From assembly GCF_030538655.1 (NCBI RefSeq), contig NZ_JAUNTO010000014.1, positions 1 to 64,000 of the forward strand: a stretch of 64,000 nucleotides of DNA, given 5' to 3'. Of the stretch, positions 30,584 to 39,005 are shown one piece after another. Under the pieces are notes generated by a model. That model was given only the letters and a program-made list of their open reading frames with translations, searched no databases and was not told the origin of the DNA. Position 1 is the stretch's first letter; each line of letters opens with the position of its first letter. This stretch comes from Paracoccus sp. (in: a-proteobacteria) (lineage in GTDB: Bacteria; Pseudomonadota; Alphaproteobacteria; Rhodobacterales; Rhodobacteraceae). The translations under genes were made by a program, and so were the position numbers.

Positions 30584-32143
30584 TTACAGCAGTGTGGGCT
30601 GATCCGGCTTTTTCGGCTTGCGCGTCGGTTTTGGTGCGCTGGCCGGGCGCATCGGGATCGCGGCATCCGCGAACTGCACCTGCATTTCCGGCGTGCGCGC
30701 GGCCTCGGCTGCGGTGGTAATCACCCCGTTCGGTCCGCGCACCACGGCAAAGCCGCGTTTCAGCGTTTCCATATAGCCCAAGGTCTGCCGCGTCCTGTCC
30801 AGCCGGGCCAAGGCTTCGGCCTGTTTCGCGATCAGGCGCGCGGGCGCGGCGCTCAGGCGGCGGGTCAGGTCATCCAACCGTCCGGTCTGCTGCGTGATGG
30901 CGCGGCGGGTGGTGGCCAGCATCCGCGCCAAAGAGGCACTCAGCCGTTCGCCCATGCCAGTGATGCGATCCGCGCGCCGCTCGATCCGGCGGATCAGGGC
31001 GGGGTGCAGCTTGGCCCCGGCTGTCTCCATCCGATGACGTTTGACGGCCAGAAAATCGCGCAGATTCGGCACCGGCGCGGCGGTCAGCCGTTGGCGCGCG
31101 GCCGCGATATGTCCGCGCAGGGCAGGGGCCAGTCGCGCGCCGGTCAGGTCCAGCCGCTGGCGCGCGGTTTCGGTCAGCGTGCCGGGGCGGCCCATAGCGC
31201 GGGCCAGATCACGCAGGCGTTGACGCGGGCGGTCAATCCGCGCGGTGCTGGCGCGGGTCATGCGCGCCCCGGCCTCGGCCAGCCGCGCGGCCAGATCGGC
31301 CCGCACCGGCACGGCCAGTTCGGCGGCGGCGGTCGGGGTGGGCGCGCGCATATCGGCGGCATGGTCGATCAGCGTCGTGTCGGTTTCGTGGCCAACAGCC
31401 GAAATCAGCGGGATGTCGCTGGCCGCCGCCGCGCGCACGACGATTTCTTCGTTAAAGCCCCACAGGTCTTCCAGACTGCCGCCGCCACGCGCGACGATCA
31501 GCAGATCGGGGCGCGGCACCGGGCCATCGGCGGGCAGGGCGTTAAAGCCACGGATCGCCGCCGCGACCTGCGGCGCGCTATCCTGCCCCTGCACAGCAAC
31601 CGGCCAGATCAGCACATGCACAGGAAAGCGGTCGCGCAGCCGGTGCAGAATGTCGCGGATCACAGCCCCGGATGGCGAGGTGACGACCCCGATCACGCGC
31701 GGCAGATAGGGCAGGGGACGCTTGCGGGCGGGGTCGAACAGCCCTTCAGCGGCCAGTGCCTTGCGGCGTCGTTCCAGCATCGCCATCAGCGCGCCTTCCC
31801 CCGCCGGCTCGATCTGATCGACGATCAGTTGATATTTCGACTGGCCGGGAAAGGTGGTGATGCGACCGGTGGCGATCACCTCCAGCCCTTCTTCGGGACG
31901 TTGGGTCAGCCGCGCGGCCTGCCCCTTCCAGGTGACGGCGGCCAGAACGGCGCGGTCATCCTTGAGATCGAAATACAGATGCCCCGATGACGGGCGCGAC
32001 ACGCGGCCAATTTCTCCGCGCACACGGACGCGGCCAAACTGATCCTCTAAAGTGCGTTTCACCGCGCCCGAAATCTCGGACACGGTGAATTCATGGGCAT
32101 TGGTGCCGGGGGCCTGTTCGGGGCCGTCGTCGATCAGATCCAT
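30584..32143 (-). CDS. xseA: Exodeoxyribonuclease VII large subunit
   Basis: XseA is the catalytic large subunit of exonuclease VII, which degrades single-stranded DNA. The N-terminal OB-fold (HEFTVSEISGAVKRTLEDQF, VRVRGEIGRVSRPSSGHLYFDLKD) is followed by the nuclease domain with VVTSPSGAVIRDIL, ARGGGSLEDLWGFNEE and ISAVGHETDTTLID, then a long coiled-coil region. Length 519 aa. The start at 32143 (MDLIDDGPEQ) matches the family; the upstream 27 codons of open frame do not. Confidence 0.96.
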   Translation of the reverse strand: MDLIDDGPEQAPGTNAHEFTVSEISGAVKRTLEDQFGRVRVRGEIGRVSRPSSGHLYFDLKDDRAVLAAVTWKGQAARLTQRPEEGLEVIATGRITTFPGQSKYQLIVDQIEPAGEGALMAMLERRRKALAAEGLFDPARKRPLPYLPRVIGVVTSPSGAVIRDILHRLRDRFPVHVLIWPVAVQGQDSAPQVAAAIRGFNALPADGPVPRPDLLIVARGGGSLEDLWGFNEEIVVRAAAASDIPLISAVGHETDTTLIDHAADMRAPTPTAAAELAVPVRADLAARLAEAGARMTRASTARIDRPRQRLRDLARAMGRPGTLTETARQRLDLTGARLAPALRGHIAAARQRLTAAPVPNLRDFLAVKRHRMETAGAKLHPALIRRIERRADRITGMGERLSASLARMLATTRRAITQQTGRLDDLTRRLSAAPARLIAKQAEALARLDRTRQTLGYMETLKRGFAVVRGPNGVITTAAEAARTPEMQVQFADAAIPMRPASAPKPTRKPKKPDQPTLL

Positions 32144-32174
32144 GGCCCAGCTATGACCGGGCCATGGCGCAGGA

Positions 32175-32789
32175 TCAAGCCTGCGCGTCTTTCTTGCGCT
32201 TGCGCGCGATGGCCAGACCGCCAAGTGCGGTCAGCAACAGCACACCACCCGCAGGCAGCGGGATCGGCGCGATGGGGGCCGTGGTGGTCAGGTTGGCGAA
32301 TTCGAACGACATGCGCGGGGTCGAAAGCCGCATCCCGTCGAAAACGCCACCGGCGATGTCGCTGAATACGGCCAAGGCTGCGCCGCGGCGGCGGCTTGCC
32401 GGTCCCAGATTGTCGCTTGCCGTCAATTGAAAGCTGTCCACAACCGTATCGCCCAGCAGGAACTCAACACGGTTATAGAAATCCGGTGTGCCCCAGACGA
32501 ACGAAGCACCGCCCGACAGGTCAAAGGCATAGGTGGCGCTGCTGTTGGGGCCAAGGCCGGTGAACCATGCGGTCGGATCTTTGTTCGGGTCCACCCCTGC
32601 CGTGGGCCATGGGTTTGAATACCATGACCAGGTGCGGGTTGCATTCTGGCGCACCGTGCCAGAGGTGGTGACGGCGACCGGGTTCATGATTCTTGTATCA
32701 GGCAGATCAAAGAATTGCACCGTTGCAGCATTAGCCATTGGGGCAGCGGCAAATGAAAGGGCAATTACAGGGGCGATGTGGCGTAGCAT
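32175..32789 (-). CDS. VPLPA-CTERM sorted exported protein
   Basis: The 204-aa protein has an N-terminal signal peptide (cleavage near PMANA-A, residue 22) and a C-terminal tripartite tail: IPLPAGGVLLLTALGG, a hydrophobic helix, and a basic end RKRKKDAQA. This is the VPLPA-CTERM signal recognised by exosortase-type enzymes in Rhodobacterales. The mature domain looks beta-rich and is unassigned. The ATG has GGAGGAA 7 nt upstream. The gene lies 31 bp upstream of the xseA ATG and is divergent from purD. The exosortase is not in the window. Confidence 0.82.
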   Translation of the reverse strand: MLRHIAPVIALSFAAAPMANAATVQFFDLPDTRIMNPVAVTTSGTVRQNATRTWSWYSNPWPTAGVDPNKDPTAWFTGLGPNSSATYAFDLSGGASFVWGTPDFYNRVEFLLGDTVVDSFQLTASDNLGPASRRRGAALAVFSDIAGGVFDGMRLSTPRMSFEFANLTTTAPIAPIPLPAGGVLLLTALGGLAIARKRKKDAQA

Positions 32790-33008
32790 TCTTATTCCTC
32801 CGTCAAAAGGATTATCGTTACGCTGTTGTGAATTCTTGCACAGCATGGCGCGCCTTCTTGCACGCGATCCTGACGCAATCAATTCAATCTAAGCACGATC
32901 AATGGCGTAATTTGTGCAATAAGTATAAACTGCGTTTTTCTTGTCACAGCCGTTGCGCGGCGATGCACTGATGCCTAGAACGACCGTAAACACAAGCGGA
33001 GGCGTGGC

Positions 33009-34271
33009 GTGAATATCCTGATCCTTGGCGGCGGCGGGCGTGAACATGCGCTGGCCTGGGCCTTTCGGCAGAATCCGAAATGCGATCAACTGTTTGTGGC
33101 GCCGGGCAATGCCGGGATCGCCGAGATCGCGGAATGTGCTGCCATCGACATTCTGTCGCGTGCCGCCGTGTTGGAATTTGCGCAGGAAAACGCCGTCGAT
33201 TTCGTCGTCATCGGCCCCGAGGCTCCGCTGGCGGCAGGGGTGTCCGATGCGCTGCGCGATGCCGGGTTTCTGGTGTTCGGGCCATCTCAGGCTGCCGCTC
33301 AGCTTGAGGCGAGCAAGGGCTTTACCAAGGAAATCTGCGATGCCTGCAATGCGCCGACCGCTGCCTGGGCACAGTTTGACGACGCAGCCGCCGCGCGCGA
33401 TTATGTGCTGGCGCAAGGTGCCCCGATCGTGGTCAAGGCCGATGGTCTTGCAGCGGGTAAAGGGGTGACGGTGGCGGAAACCGTCCCGCAGGCACTGGCG
33501 GCGATTGATGCGATCTTCGACGGAGCCTTCGGAGAACCCTCTGTTGTCATTGAGGAATTCATGTCAGGCGAGGAGGCGAGCTTCTTCGTTCTGTGCGATG
33601 GCGACACCTGTCTGCCCATCGGCACGGCACAGGATCACAAGCGCGTAGGCGAGGGCGATACCGGGCCCAACACCGGCGGCATGGGGGCCTACAGCCCCGC
33701 GCCGGTGATGACCGATGCGGTTCAGCAACAGGTGATGGCCGAAATCGTCCGTCCGACGATGGCCGAAATGGCGGCACGCGGCACGCCGTTTCAGGGCGTG
33801 CTGTTCGTGGGGCTGATGATCGAAAACGGGCGCGGGCGGTTGGTTGAATACAATGTCCGTTTTGGCGACCCGGAATGTCAGGTGCTGATGATGCGCCTGG
33901 GTGCTCAGGCGCTGGACCTGATCCACGCCTGCGCTGAAAATCGTCTGGACGGCATCACCGTTAACTGGGCTGACGACCATGCGCTGACAGTGGTCATGGC
34001 TGCTGACGGCTATCCGGGGGATTATCAGAAAGGCAGCCGGATCAATGGTTTGGATGGGTTGCCTGCGGATGGGTTTAACATGGTTTTCCACGCCGGAACC
34101 GCGACGCGCGATGATGCGATCATTGCGACCGGCGGGCGGGTTCTGGCCTGCACCGGGCGTGGTGAAACGCTGCAACAGGCCCACGCCCGCGCCTATGCGC
34201 TGGTCAATGGTATCGACTGGCCGCAAGGTTTCTGTCGCCGTGACATCGGTTGGCGCGCACTTGGCGGTTAA
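33009..34271 (+). CDS. purD: Phosphoribosylamine-glycine ligase
   Basis: PurD joins phosphoribosylamine and glycine in purine synthesis. The ATP-grasp protein of 420 aa has MNILILGGGGREHALAW at the start, IGPEAPLAAGVSD, PIVVKADGLAAGKGV and the late YNVRFGDPECQVLMMRL. Translation begins with GTG at 33009, with GGAGG 6 nt before it. No terminator is obvious at its end. Confidence 0.97.
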   Translation: MNILILGGGGREHALAWAFRQNPKCDQLFVAPGNAGIAEIAECAAIDILSRAAVLEFAQENAVDFVVIGPEAPLAAGVSDALRDAGFLVFGPSQAAAQLEASKGFTKEICDACNAPTAAWAQFDDAAAARDYVLAQGAPIVVKADGLAAGKGVTVAETVPQALAAIDAIFDGAFGEPSVVIEEFMSGEEASFFVLCDGDTCLPIGTAQDHKRVGEGDTGPNTGGMGAYSPAPVMTDAVQQQVMAEIVRPTMAEMAARGTPFQGVLFVGLMIENGRGRLVEYNVRFGDPECQVLMMRLGAQALDLIHACAENRLDGITVNWADDHALTVVMAADGYPGDYQKGSRINGLDGLPADGFNMVFHAGTATRDDAIIATGGRVLACTGRGETLQQAHARAYALVNGIDWPQGFCRRDIGWRALGG

Positions 34272-34612
34272 GACACCGTTGTGCGCGAAAGCAGCATCCA
34301 ATCAACCTGTGGGTGTTGGTCGTTGATCCCGGCGTATTTGATGTGAACGGTTTTGTTTTATTTTCGGGATATTAACTTTTGGATCATACCCGGTTAACTG
34401 CCAAGCCTCCATGGCGCCCGAGCTTGCAGTCAGCGTGATCGATGGTGATTTGCGCCGGATCATTAATTCCTCTGATCGGGTGGCTATATGGTTGCGTTGC
34501 TGGGGTGATTTGGGGAAGCGCATTGAAAAATAGGAAAACTATTTTCGAATAGCGGAAAGCTTCTCATCGTGATCGCTTTGCGTGTTTCTGTGCAAGGCAT
34601 TAATCCCTGCTG
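34272..34612. other. A/T-richer intergenic DNA after purD
   Basis: No recognisable gene. An open frame of 73 codons on the minus strand (34302-34523) has no ribosome site and no family character. A small AT-rich hairpin, AAAATAG/CTATTTT, lies at 34527-34545. The stretch is visibly lower in GC than its surroundings. Confidence 0.4.
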
Positions 34613-34680
34613 ATATGACGTGCCAGAGGCACCTGCCTGGGGTGACCTCGCCCGACACCTCTGGGGCGGAGGGGCTTTTT
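34613..34680 (+). ncRNA. Candidate small RNA ending in an intrinsic terminator
   Basis: TTGCGT (34578-34583), a 17-nt spacer and TAATCC (34601-34606) could start a transcript near 34613. The following DNA folds with CCAGAGG (34623-34629) against CCTCTGG (34658-34664), and an alternative CCTC/GAGG stem closes just before TTTTT (34676-34680). The result would be an RNA of about 68 nt. Family and function are unknown; it could also be only the purD terminator. Confidence 0.35.
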
Positions 34681-34795
34681 AGTTGTCCACACTAGCGGCA
34701 TTGCCCATGCACAGGGCACCGGCTGCGCCCCAACTGAATCCGCGCGGGCTGATCGTGCCAGATAGGCCGTCGCACGATTTGGATCAGGAACTGGA

Positions 34796-34806
34796 GGGGG
34801 GGGGGG
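34796..34806. repeat. Run of 11 G
   Basis: A homopolymer of eleven G lies inside non-coding or decayed DNA between purD and kdsA. Such runs slip in replication and in sequencing. No intact reading frame crosses it that I can identify. Confidence 0.9.
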
Positions 34807-34902
34807 AGCCGGTCAAGGGTTCTGCACGGTCCAGTGTGGCATCCCCTTGTCGATGGCCGACATCATCCATGGTCCGGTGATGTGCATCCGTTCTGACGGT
34901 AG

Positions 34903-35046
34903 AGGGGCATAGTTGCGGATTTCGTGCCGCACTGGACCTTTGACAAGGTGCTGCTGAATCCGCAGGGGCAGATCGCGCTGACGCGACGTTCTATAACCGA
35001 AGCTGACGCGCCCGTGGTTTTGGCCGCCGGCCGGTTGAGCGGGTAA
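34903..35046 (+). pseudogene. Possible remnant of a glutathione-peroxidase-like 3' end
   Basis: The frame 34903-35046 reads VADFVPHWTFDKVLLNPQGQ and continues to a TAA. HW-F-K-LL-P-GQ resembles the WNFxKFLID-G end of glutathione peroxidases. The frame is closed upstream by TAG at 34900-34902 and no N-terminal part was found, so if real it is a decayed fragment. This rests on a short similarity read by eye. Confidence 0.3.
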
Positions 35047-35053
35047 TCCCCGA

Positions 35054-35899
35054 TCAGACCCGCAGCGGCTCGGACTTGGCCAGCGCATCAAAGCGCATCA
35101 GCGAGGCAATCAGTTCGGGCATTTGATCCAGCGGAATCATGTTCGGCCCATCCGAAGGGGCGTTGTCGGGGTCTTGGTGCGTTTCGATGAACACCCCCGC
35201 AATCCCCAAAGACACCGCCGCGCGGGCCATTACCGGCGCAAATTCGCGCTGACCGCCGGAACTGCCGCCCTGGCCGCCGGGCTGCTGCACCGAATGGGTG
35301 GCGTCCATGATGACGGGATAGCCGGTGCGCACCATGATCGGCAGCGCCCGCATGTCAGCGACCAGCGTGTTATAACCAAAGCTGACACCGCGTTCTGTCA
35401 GCAAAATCTTGTCGTTGCCGGTCGAGGCCACCTTATCGGCCACATTGGGCATGTCCCACGGGGCCAGAAACTGCCCCTTTTTGACGTTGACCACCGCGCC
35501 CGACTGACCGGCAGCCAGCAGCAGATCGGTCTGACGGCACAGGAACGCCGGGATTTGGATCACATCAACCGCCTGCGCCGCCTGCACCGCCTGCTGGGCG
35601 TCATGCACATCGGTCAGCACCGGGCAGCCGATACGGCTGCGCACGGTGGCCAGCATCTCCAGCCCTTCGTCGATGCCGATGCCGCGGCGCCCCTTGAGGG
35701 AGGTGCGATTCGCCTTGTCATAGCTGGCCTTGAACACGAAACCCGCGCCAGCGGCCTGACAGGCGGCGGCCATGGTTTCCGCGATCATCAGGGCATGGTC
35801 CAGCGTTTCCAGCTGGCAGGGACCGGCAATGACCGTCAGCGGCAGGTCATTACCGCAGGTCAGAGGGCCGATGGCGACGTGATGTGGATTCTGGGTCAT
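35054..35899 (-). CDS. kdsA: 3-deoxy-8-phosphooctulonate synthase
   Basis: KdsA condenses phosphoenolpyruvate and arabinose 5-phosphate to Kdo-8-phosphate. The 281-aa protein has VIAGPCQLE, FVFKASYDKANRTSLKGRRG, VLTDVHDAQQ, VVNVKKGQFLAPWDM and the MDATHSVQQPGG region of the class. It is the last gene of a minus-strand operon behind two capsule-export genes, overlapping the co-polymerase gene by 4 bp, so it may feed Kdo into a capsule linker as well as into lipopolysaccharide. Confidence 0.97.
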   Translation of the reverse strand: MTQNPHHVAIGPLTCGNDLPLTVIAGPCQLETLDHALMIAETMAAACQAAGAGFVFKASYDKANRTSLKGRRGIGIDEGLEMLATVRSRIGCPVLTDVHDAQQAVQAAQAVDVIQIPAFLCRQTDLLLAAGQSGAVVNVKKGQFLAPWDMPNVADKVASTGNDKILLTERGVSFGYNTLVADMRALPIMVRTGYPVIMDATHSVQQPGGQGGSSGGQREFAPVMARAAVSLGIAGVFIETHQDPDNAPSDGPNMIPLDQMPELIASLMRFDALAKSEPLRV

Positions 35900-37680
35900 G
35901 AGGATACCTGTTCACGCAGGATCGAGGCCGTCAAGGACAACATCAGATAAATGCCAGCGAAAATCAGCATGGCGACAAAGGTGTTCTGCACCGCCTTGGG
36001 ATAGGTTGCCTCGTCCGGGGGGACGGGTTCGACCACGACCGACAGATAACGCACCTGCTTGTTCGCCTCGACCCGCGCGATTTCCACCTGTTCGGCGGCG
36101 GTGGCCAGCAGGGCCTGCCGCGTGGACAGATCGCTTTCCGCGATCCGCAACTCGCCCGAGATCGACGCCAACGAGGCGCGCTGTTCGCTGCCTTGGGTCA
36201 ATTGCAACCGGGTTTCGCCGATCATGGCTTGCAGCCGTGCAATGTCGCCGCGGATCGTTTCGACACGGCTTTGTTGCGGGCGCGGATTGGCCAGAATCTG
36301 CCCAAGTTCCAGTTCGCGCTGCGCCAACTGGCCTTCCAGATTGGCGACGCGGCCCATGACGACGCTGCCTTCGGCTTGCGGATCAAGCACGCCCAGCCTT
36401 TGCTGAAGTTCCTGCACTCGCTGCTGTGCCAGCAGCACTTTTGCCTCGGCGTCCTGATAGTTTTCGATCGAGCCGCGCATCTGGTCGTCACGCAACCGGG
36501 CCGTCAACTGATCAACCTGACCTTCGGCGTAGCCGATCAGCGCCAGCGAAAAATCCTGGCTCAGTTGCGGGTCGGGGGCGATCACCTCCATCTTGATGAC
36601 GCCCTCGGTCGGGTCATAGCCGATTTTCACCGAGTCCTTATAGACGCGATAGGTTGCCTCGTTCGTGGCGTCGGGGGCAAGGCGTTTGACCGGATCAATC
36701 GCGGTATCCTGATAGGTGCGGCGAAAGCCCATGTCCTGATCCAGCCGCAGCATCGCATCGCGCGAGGTCAGGTAGCTTTGCACCGCGACCGAATCATTGT
36801 TCATCGCCAGTTGCGTGCCGGAAAACAGCCCGCCCAGACCGCTGCCGCCGCCACCCTCGGCCTGTTGGATCAGGAACTGGGTATAAGTCGCATACAGCGG
36901 CGTGGCGACGCGGAAGTAATACCAGCCCATGACCGCGGTTGGCAGAAAAACGAACACCATCAGACGCGCCACCAGCATCACCATGCGGCGGCGGCGGCGG
37001 GCGGCGATTTCCTGTTGGATACGGTGGATTTCGGCGGCCCGGCGTTCCTCGGTCATCTCCTCGCGCGAGGGAAGGGTCGGTTTCGGCGTCGGGGCGGCGG
37101 GGGCCGGGGCGGGCACCAGGATGCGCGGCAAAGGCACCGGCGTGTTCGCGGCGGGCGCGGCCTGCGCCTTGCTGCCCTCGGTCGAAAGGATGCGTCCGAC
37201 CGCCGCACGATGCGAGGGGTCGATGCCGCGTTCACGCAGCCGCAGCACGGCTTCTTCGTCGGATGAGACGCTGATTTGGTGCATGGTCGCGATACGACGG
37301 GCAATTCGCAGCTGCCGTTCGGTCAGCTTTTCGGCGCGGATCGCGCTCAGTTTGGCCTCAAGCTCATCGCCTGTGACCTGGGCCGGGGCGTCTGATTGAG
37401 GCGGCTTCGCTTCAGCACCGGGAAAGCGCATGTCGCCAAACCCATCCTCGACCTGTTCAGTCTGCATCATCCGGTCGCGCGCGCCTGAATCGCCCGCCGC
37501 AGAATCGGCCGCACCGGAAAGCGGGTGCGCAAAGCGCGGCGGTTGATCGGTTTTGCGGTGAACCTCGACCCGGATGCCGGGTGCGGCGGCATTGGGTGGC
37601 GTTTGCTGCCCCTCGGCCGCGCCGGACATGGATTCGCTGCGGTCCAGATGAAAGCGACGGGCCTTAGGCGGTGTAGTCAT
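35896..37680 (-). CDS. Capsule polysaccharide export inner-membrane protein (KpsE/CtrB type)
   Basis: This is a polysaccharide co-polymerase of the ABC-transporter-dependent capsule pathway, bridging inner-membrane transporter and periplasm. Two membrane helices flank a long periplasmic coiled-coil domain: the first near residue 240 (LMVFVFLPTAVMGWYYF), the second at the C-terminus (FVAMLIFAGIYLMLSLTAS). The 594-aa length exceeds the 380-430 aa of E. coli KpsE because of an N-terminal cytoplasmic part of about 220 residues with a basic helical region (ERQLRIARRIATMHQI). The start at 37680 (MTTPPKARRF) overlaps the ATPase gene by 17 bp. Confidence 0.85.
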   Translation of the reverse strand: MTTPPKARRFHLDRSESMSGAAEGQQTPPNAAAPGIRVEVHRKTDQPPRFAHPLSGAADSAAGDSGARDRMMQTEQVEDGFGDMRFPGAEAKPPQSDAPAQVTGDELEAKLSAIRAEKLTERQLRIARRIATMHQISVSSDEEAVLRLRERGIDPSHRAAVGRILSTEGSKAQAAPAANTPVPLPRILVPAPAPAAPTPKPTLPSREEMTEERRAAEIHRIQQEIAARRRRRMVMLVARLMVFVFLPTAVMGWYYFRVATPLYATYTQFLIQQAEGGGGSGLGGLFSGTQLAMNNDSVAVQSYLTSRDAMLRLDQDMGFRRTYQDTAIDPVKRLAPDATNEATYRVYKDSVKIGYDPTEGVIKMEVIAPDPQLSQDFSLALIGYAEGQVDQLTARLRDDQMRGSIENYQDAEAKVLLAQQRVQELQQRLGVLDPQAEGSVVMGRVANLEGQLAQRELELGQILANPRPQQSRVETIRGDIARLQAMIGETRLQLTQGSEQRASLASISGELRIAESDLSTRQALLATAAEQVEIARVEANKQVRYLSVVVEPVPPDEATYPKAVQNTFVAMLIFAGIYLMLSLTASILREQVSS

Positions 37681-38335
37681 AATATTGCTTGGCCTCGTCC
37701 AGAGTTTCAAACATATACAGCCGCCCGTCGCGCATGATCGCGGCCGAGCGGCAGAATTTCTCGATCGTCGAGGGCTGGTGCGACACGACGATCACGGTCG
37801 AGTTGCGCAGTCGGTCATACAGCACCGCCCCGGCCTTGCGGTTGAATTCGGCATCCGTGCTTTGCGGCATGCCTTCGTCGATCAGGTAGATGTCGAATTC
37901 CAGTGCCAGCAGCAGCGACAGCGTGAACCGCGACCGCATCCCGGCTGAATAAGTGCCCACCGGCATGTCGAAATATTCGCCGATGTCAGTCAGCCAGCGG
38001 CAAAAGGCGGATACATAATCCGGGTCCAGCCCATAGATCCGGGCGATATAACGGGCGTTTTCATGCGCGGAATGCCGGCTGACCACCCCGCCCATGAACC
38101 CCAGCGGGAACGACACCCGACAGGTGGTGCGGATGTCGCCATCGTCGGGTTTTTCCAGCCCGCACATCATGTTGATAAGCGTCGTTTTTCCGGTGCCATT
38201 GGGTGCCAGAATCCCCAGCGAATTGCCCAGTTCCACCCGGAACGAGGCATCATCAAGGATCACCTTGCGCTGTGCGCCGGTCCAGAAGGACTTGGACACG
38301 TTGTCAAATTCCAGCATTCTGCGCCGCGTTACCAT
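37664..38335 (-). CDS. Capsule polysaccharide ABC transporter ATP-binding protein (KpsT type)
   Basis: This ABC ATPase of about 223 aa powers export of capsular polysaccharide. Walker A is APNGTGKTT, the signature is YSAGMRSRF, as in KpsT rather than LSGGQ, and Walker B is FDIYLIDEG followed by MPQSTDAEF. The downstream partner is the capsule co-polymerase. No KpsM-type permease gene lies next to it; the next gene upstream is divergent. The start is uncertain: ATG 38335 is chosen, ATG 38317 (MLEFDNVSKSFW) matches the family N-terminus, and a TTG at 38365 is also open. Confidence 0.88.
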   Translation of the reverse strand: MVTRRRMLEFDNVSKSFWTGAQRKVILDDASFRVELGNSLGILAPNGTGKTTLINMMCGLEKPDDGDIRTTCRVSFPLGFMGGVVSRHSAHENARYIARIYGLDPDYVSAFCRWLTDIGEYFDMPVGTYSAGMRSRFTLSLLLALEFDIYLIDEGMPQSTDAEFNRKAGAVLYDRLRNSTVIVVSHQPSTIEKFCRSAAIMRDGRLYMFETLDEAKQYYDYTA

Positions 38336-38426
38336 TTCTTCAGGGTTGCCAGTAAATAGGTCCAAGTGGTCATCCTGTCCACATTGGCATGATTCCCCTT
38401 AGAATTCGTTACCAGAGACTCGTTTC

Positions 38427-39005
38427 ATGACCGATCTTGTCCAGCAGATCAGCGCCTGCCGATTATGCGCAGACCGCTTTGCCGTGACGGCCACGCACCA
38501 TCAGCCGCGTCCGGTGGTGTGGTTCCGGCCCGGTGCGCGGTTGCTGATCGTCGGGCAGGCGCCGGGGATGCGGGTGCATCTGGCCGGGCGGCCCTTTGCC
38601 GACCGCTCTGGAGACCGGCTGCGCGACTGGATGGGGGTGGACGAGGCGACCTTTTACGACCGTGACCGCATTGCCATCGTGCCGATGGCCTTTTGCTTTC
38701 CAGGTTATAATGCGCGCGGGGCTGACCTGCCGCCGCCGCCGATCTGTGCCGCGACATGGCGGGCGCGGGTCATGGCTGAATTGTCGCCACGTCTGACCTT
38801 GCTGGTGGGCGGGGCGGCGATCCGCTGGCACATGGGCGCGCGGGATGTGACGGCGACGGTGGCGGCATGGCGTGCAGCCCCGGCGGGCATGTTCCCCTTG
38901 CCTCACCCAAGCTGGCGCAATACGGGCTGGCTGAAACGCAACCCGTGGTTCGGCACCGATCTGCTGCCGGATCTGCGGCAAGCCATCAAGGAGGTTCTGC
39001 AATGA
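38427..39005 (+). CDS. Uracil-DNA glycosylase superfamily protein
   Basis: The 192-aa protein has a CRLC pair near residue 11, the GQAPGMRVH motif near residue 43 equivalent to the water-activating loop of family 4/5 uracil-DNA glycosylases, and a late HPSWRN segment corresponding to the catalytic HPS motif. A four-cysteine Fe-S site is not evident; only the first CxxC is clear. It probably acts in base excision, but substrate is not assured. It overlaps the SseB-like gene by 4 bp (ATGA). Confidence 0.8.
   Translation: MTDLVQQISACRLCADRFAVTATHHQPRPVVWFRPGARLLIVGQAPGMRVHLAGRPFADRSGDRLRDWMGVDEATFYDRDRIAIVPMAFCFPGYNARGADLPPPPICAATWRARVMAELSPRLTLLVGGAAIRWHMGARDVTATVAAWRAAPAGMFPLPHPSWRNTGWLKRNPWFGTDLLPDLRQAIKEVLQ

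Noticed and set aside
34683..34880. A 65-codon plus-strand frame containing the G11 run.
   Set aside because: No ribosome site, no recognisable family and a homopolymer inside; more likely decayed DNA.
34970..35030. Short resemblance (SFGY) between the minus strand of the remnant and KdsA, suggesting a partial kdsA duplication.
   Set aside because: Only a few residues agree and the flanks do not align; probably chance.
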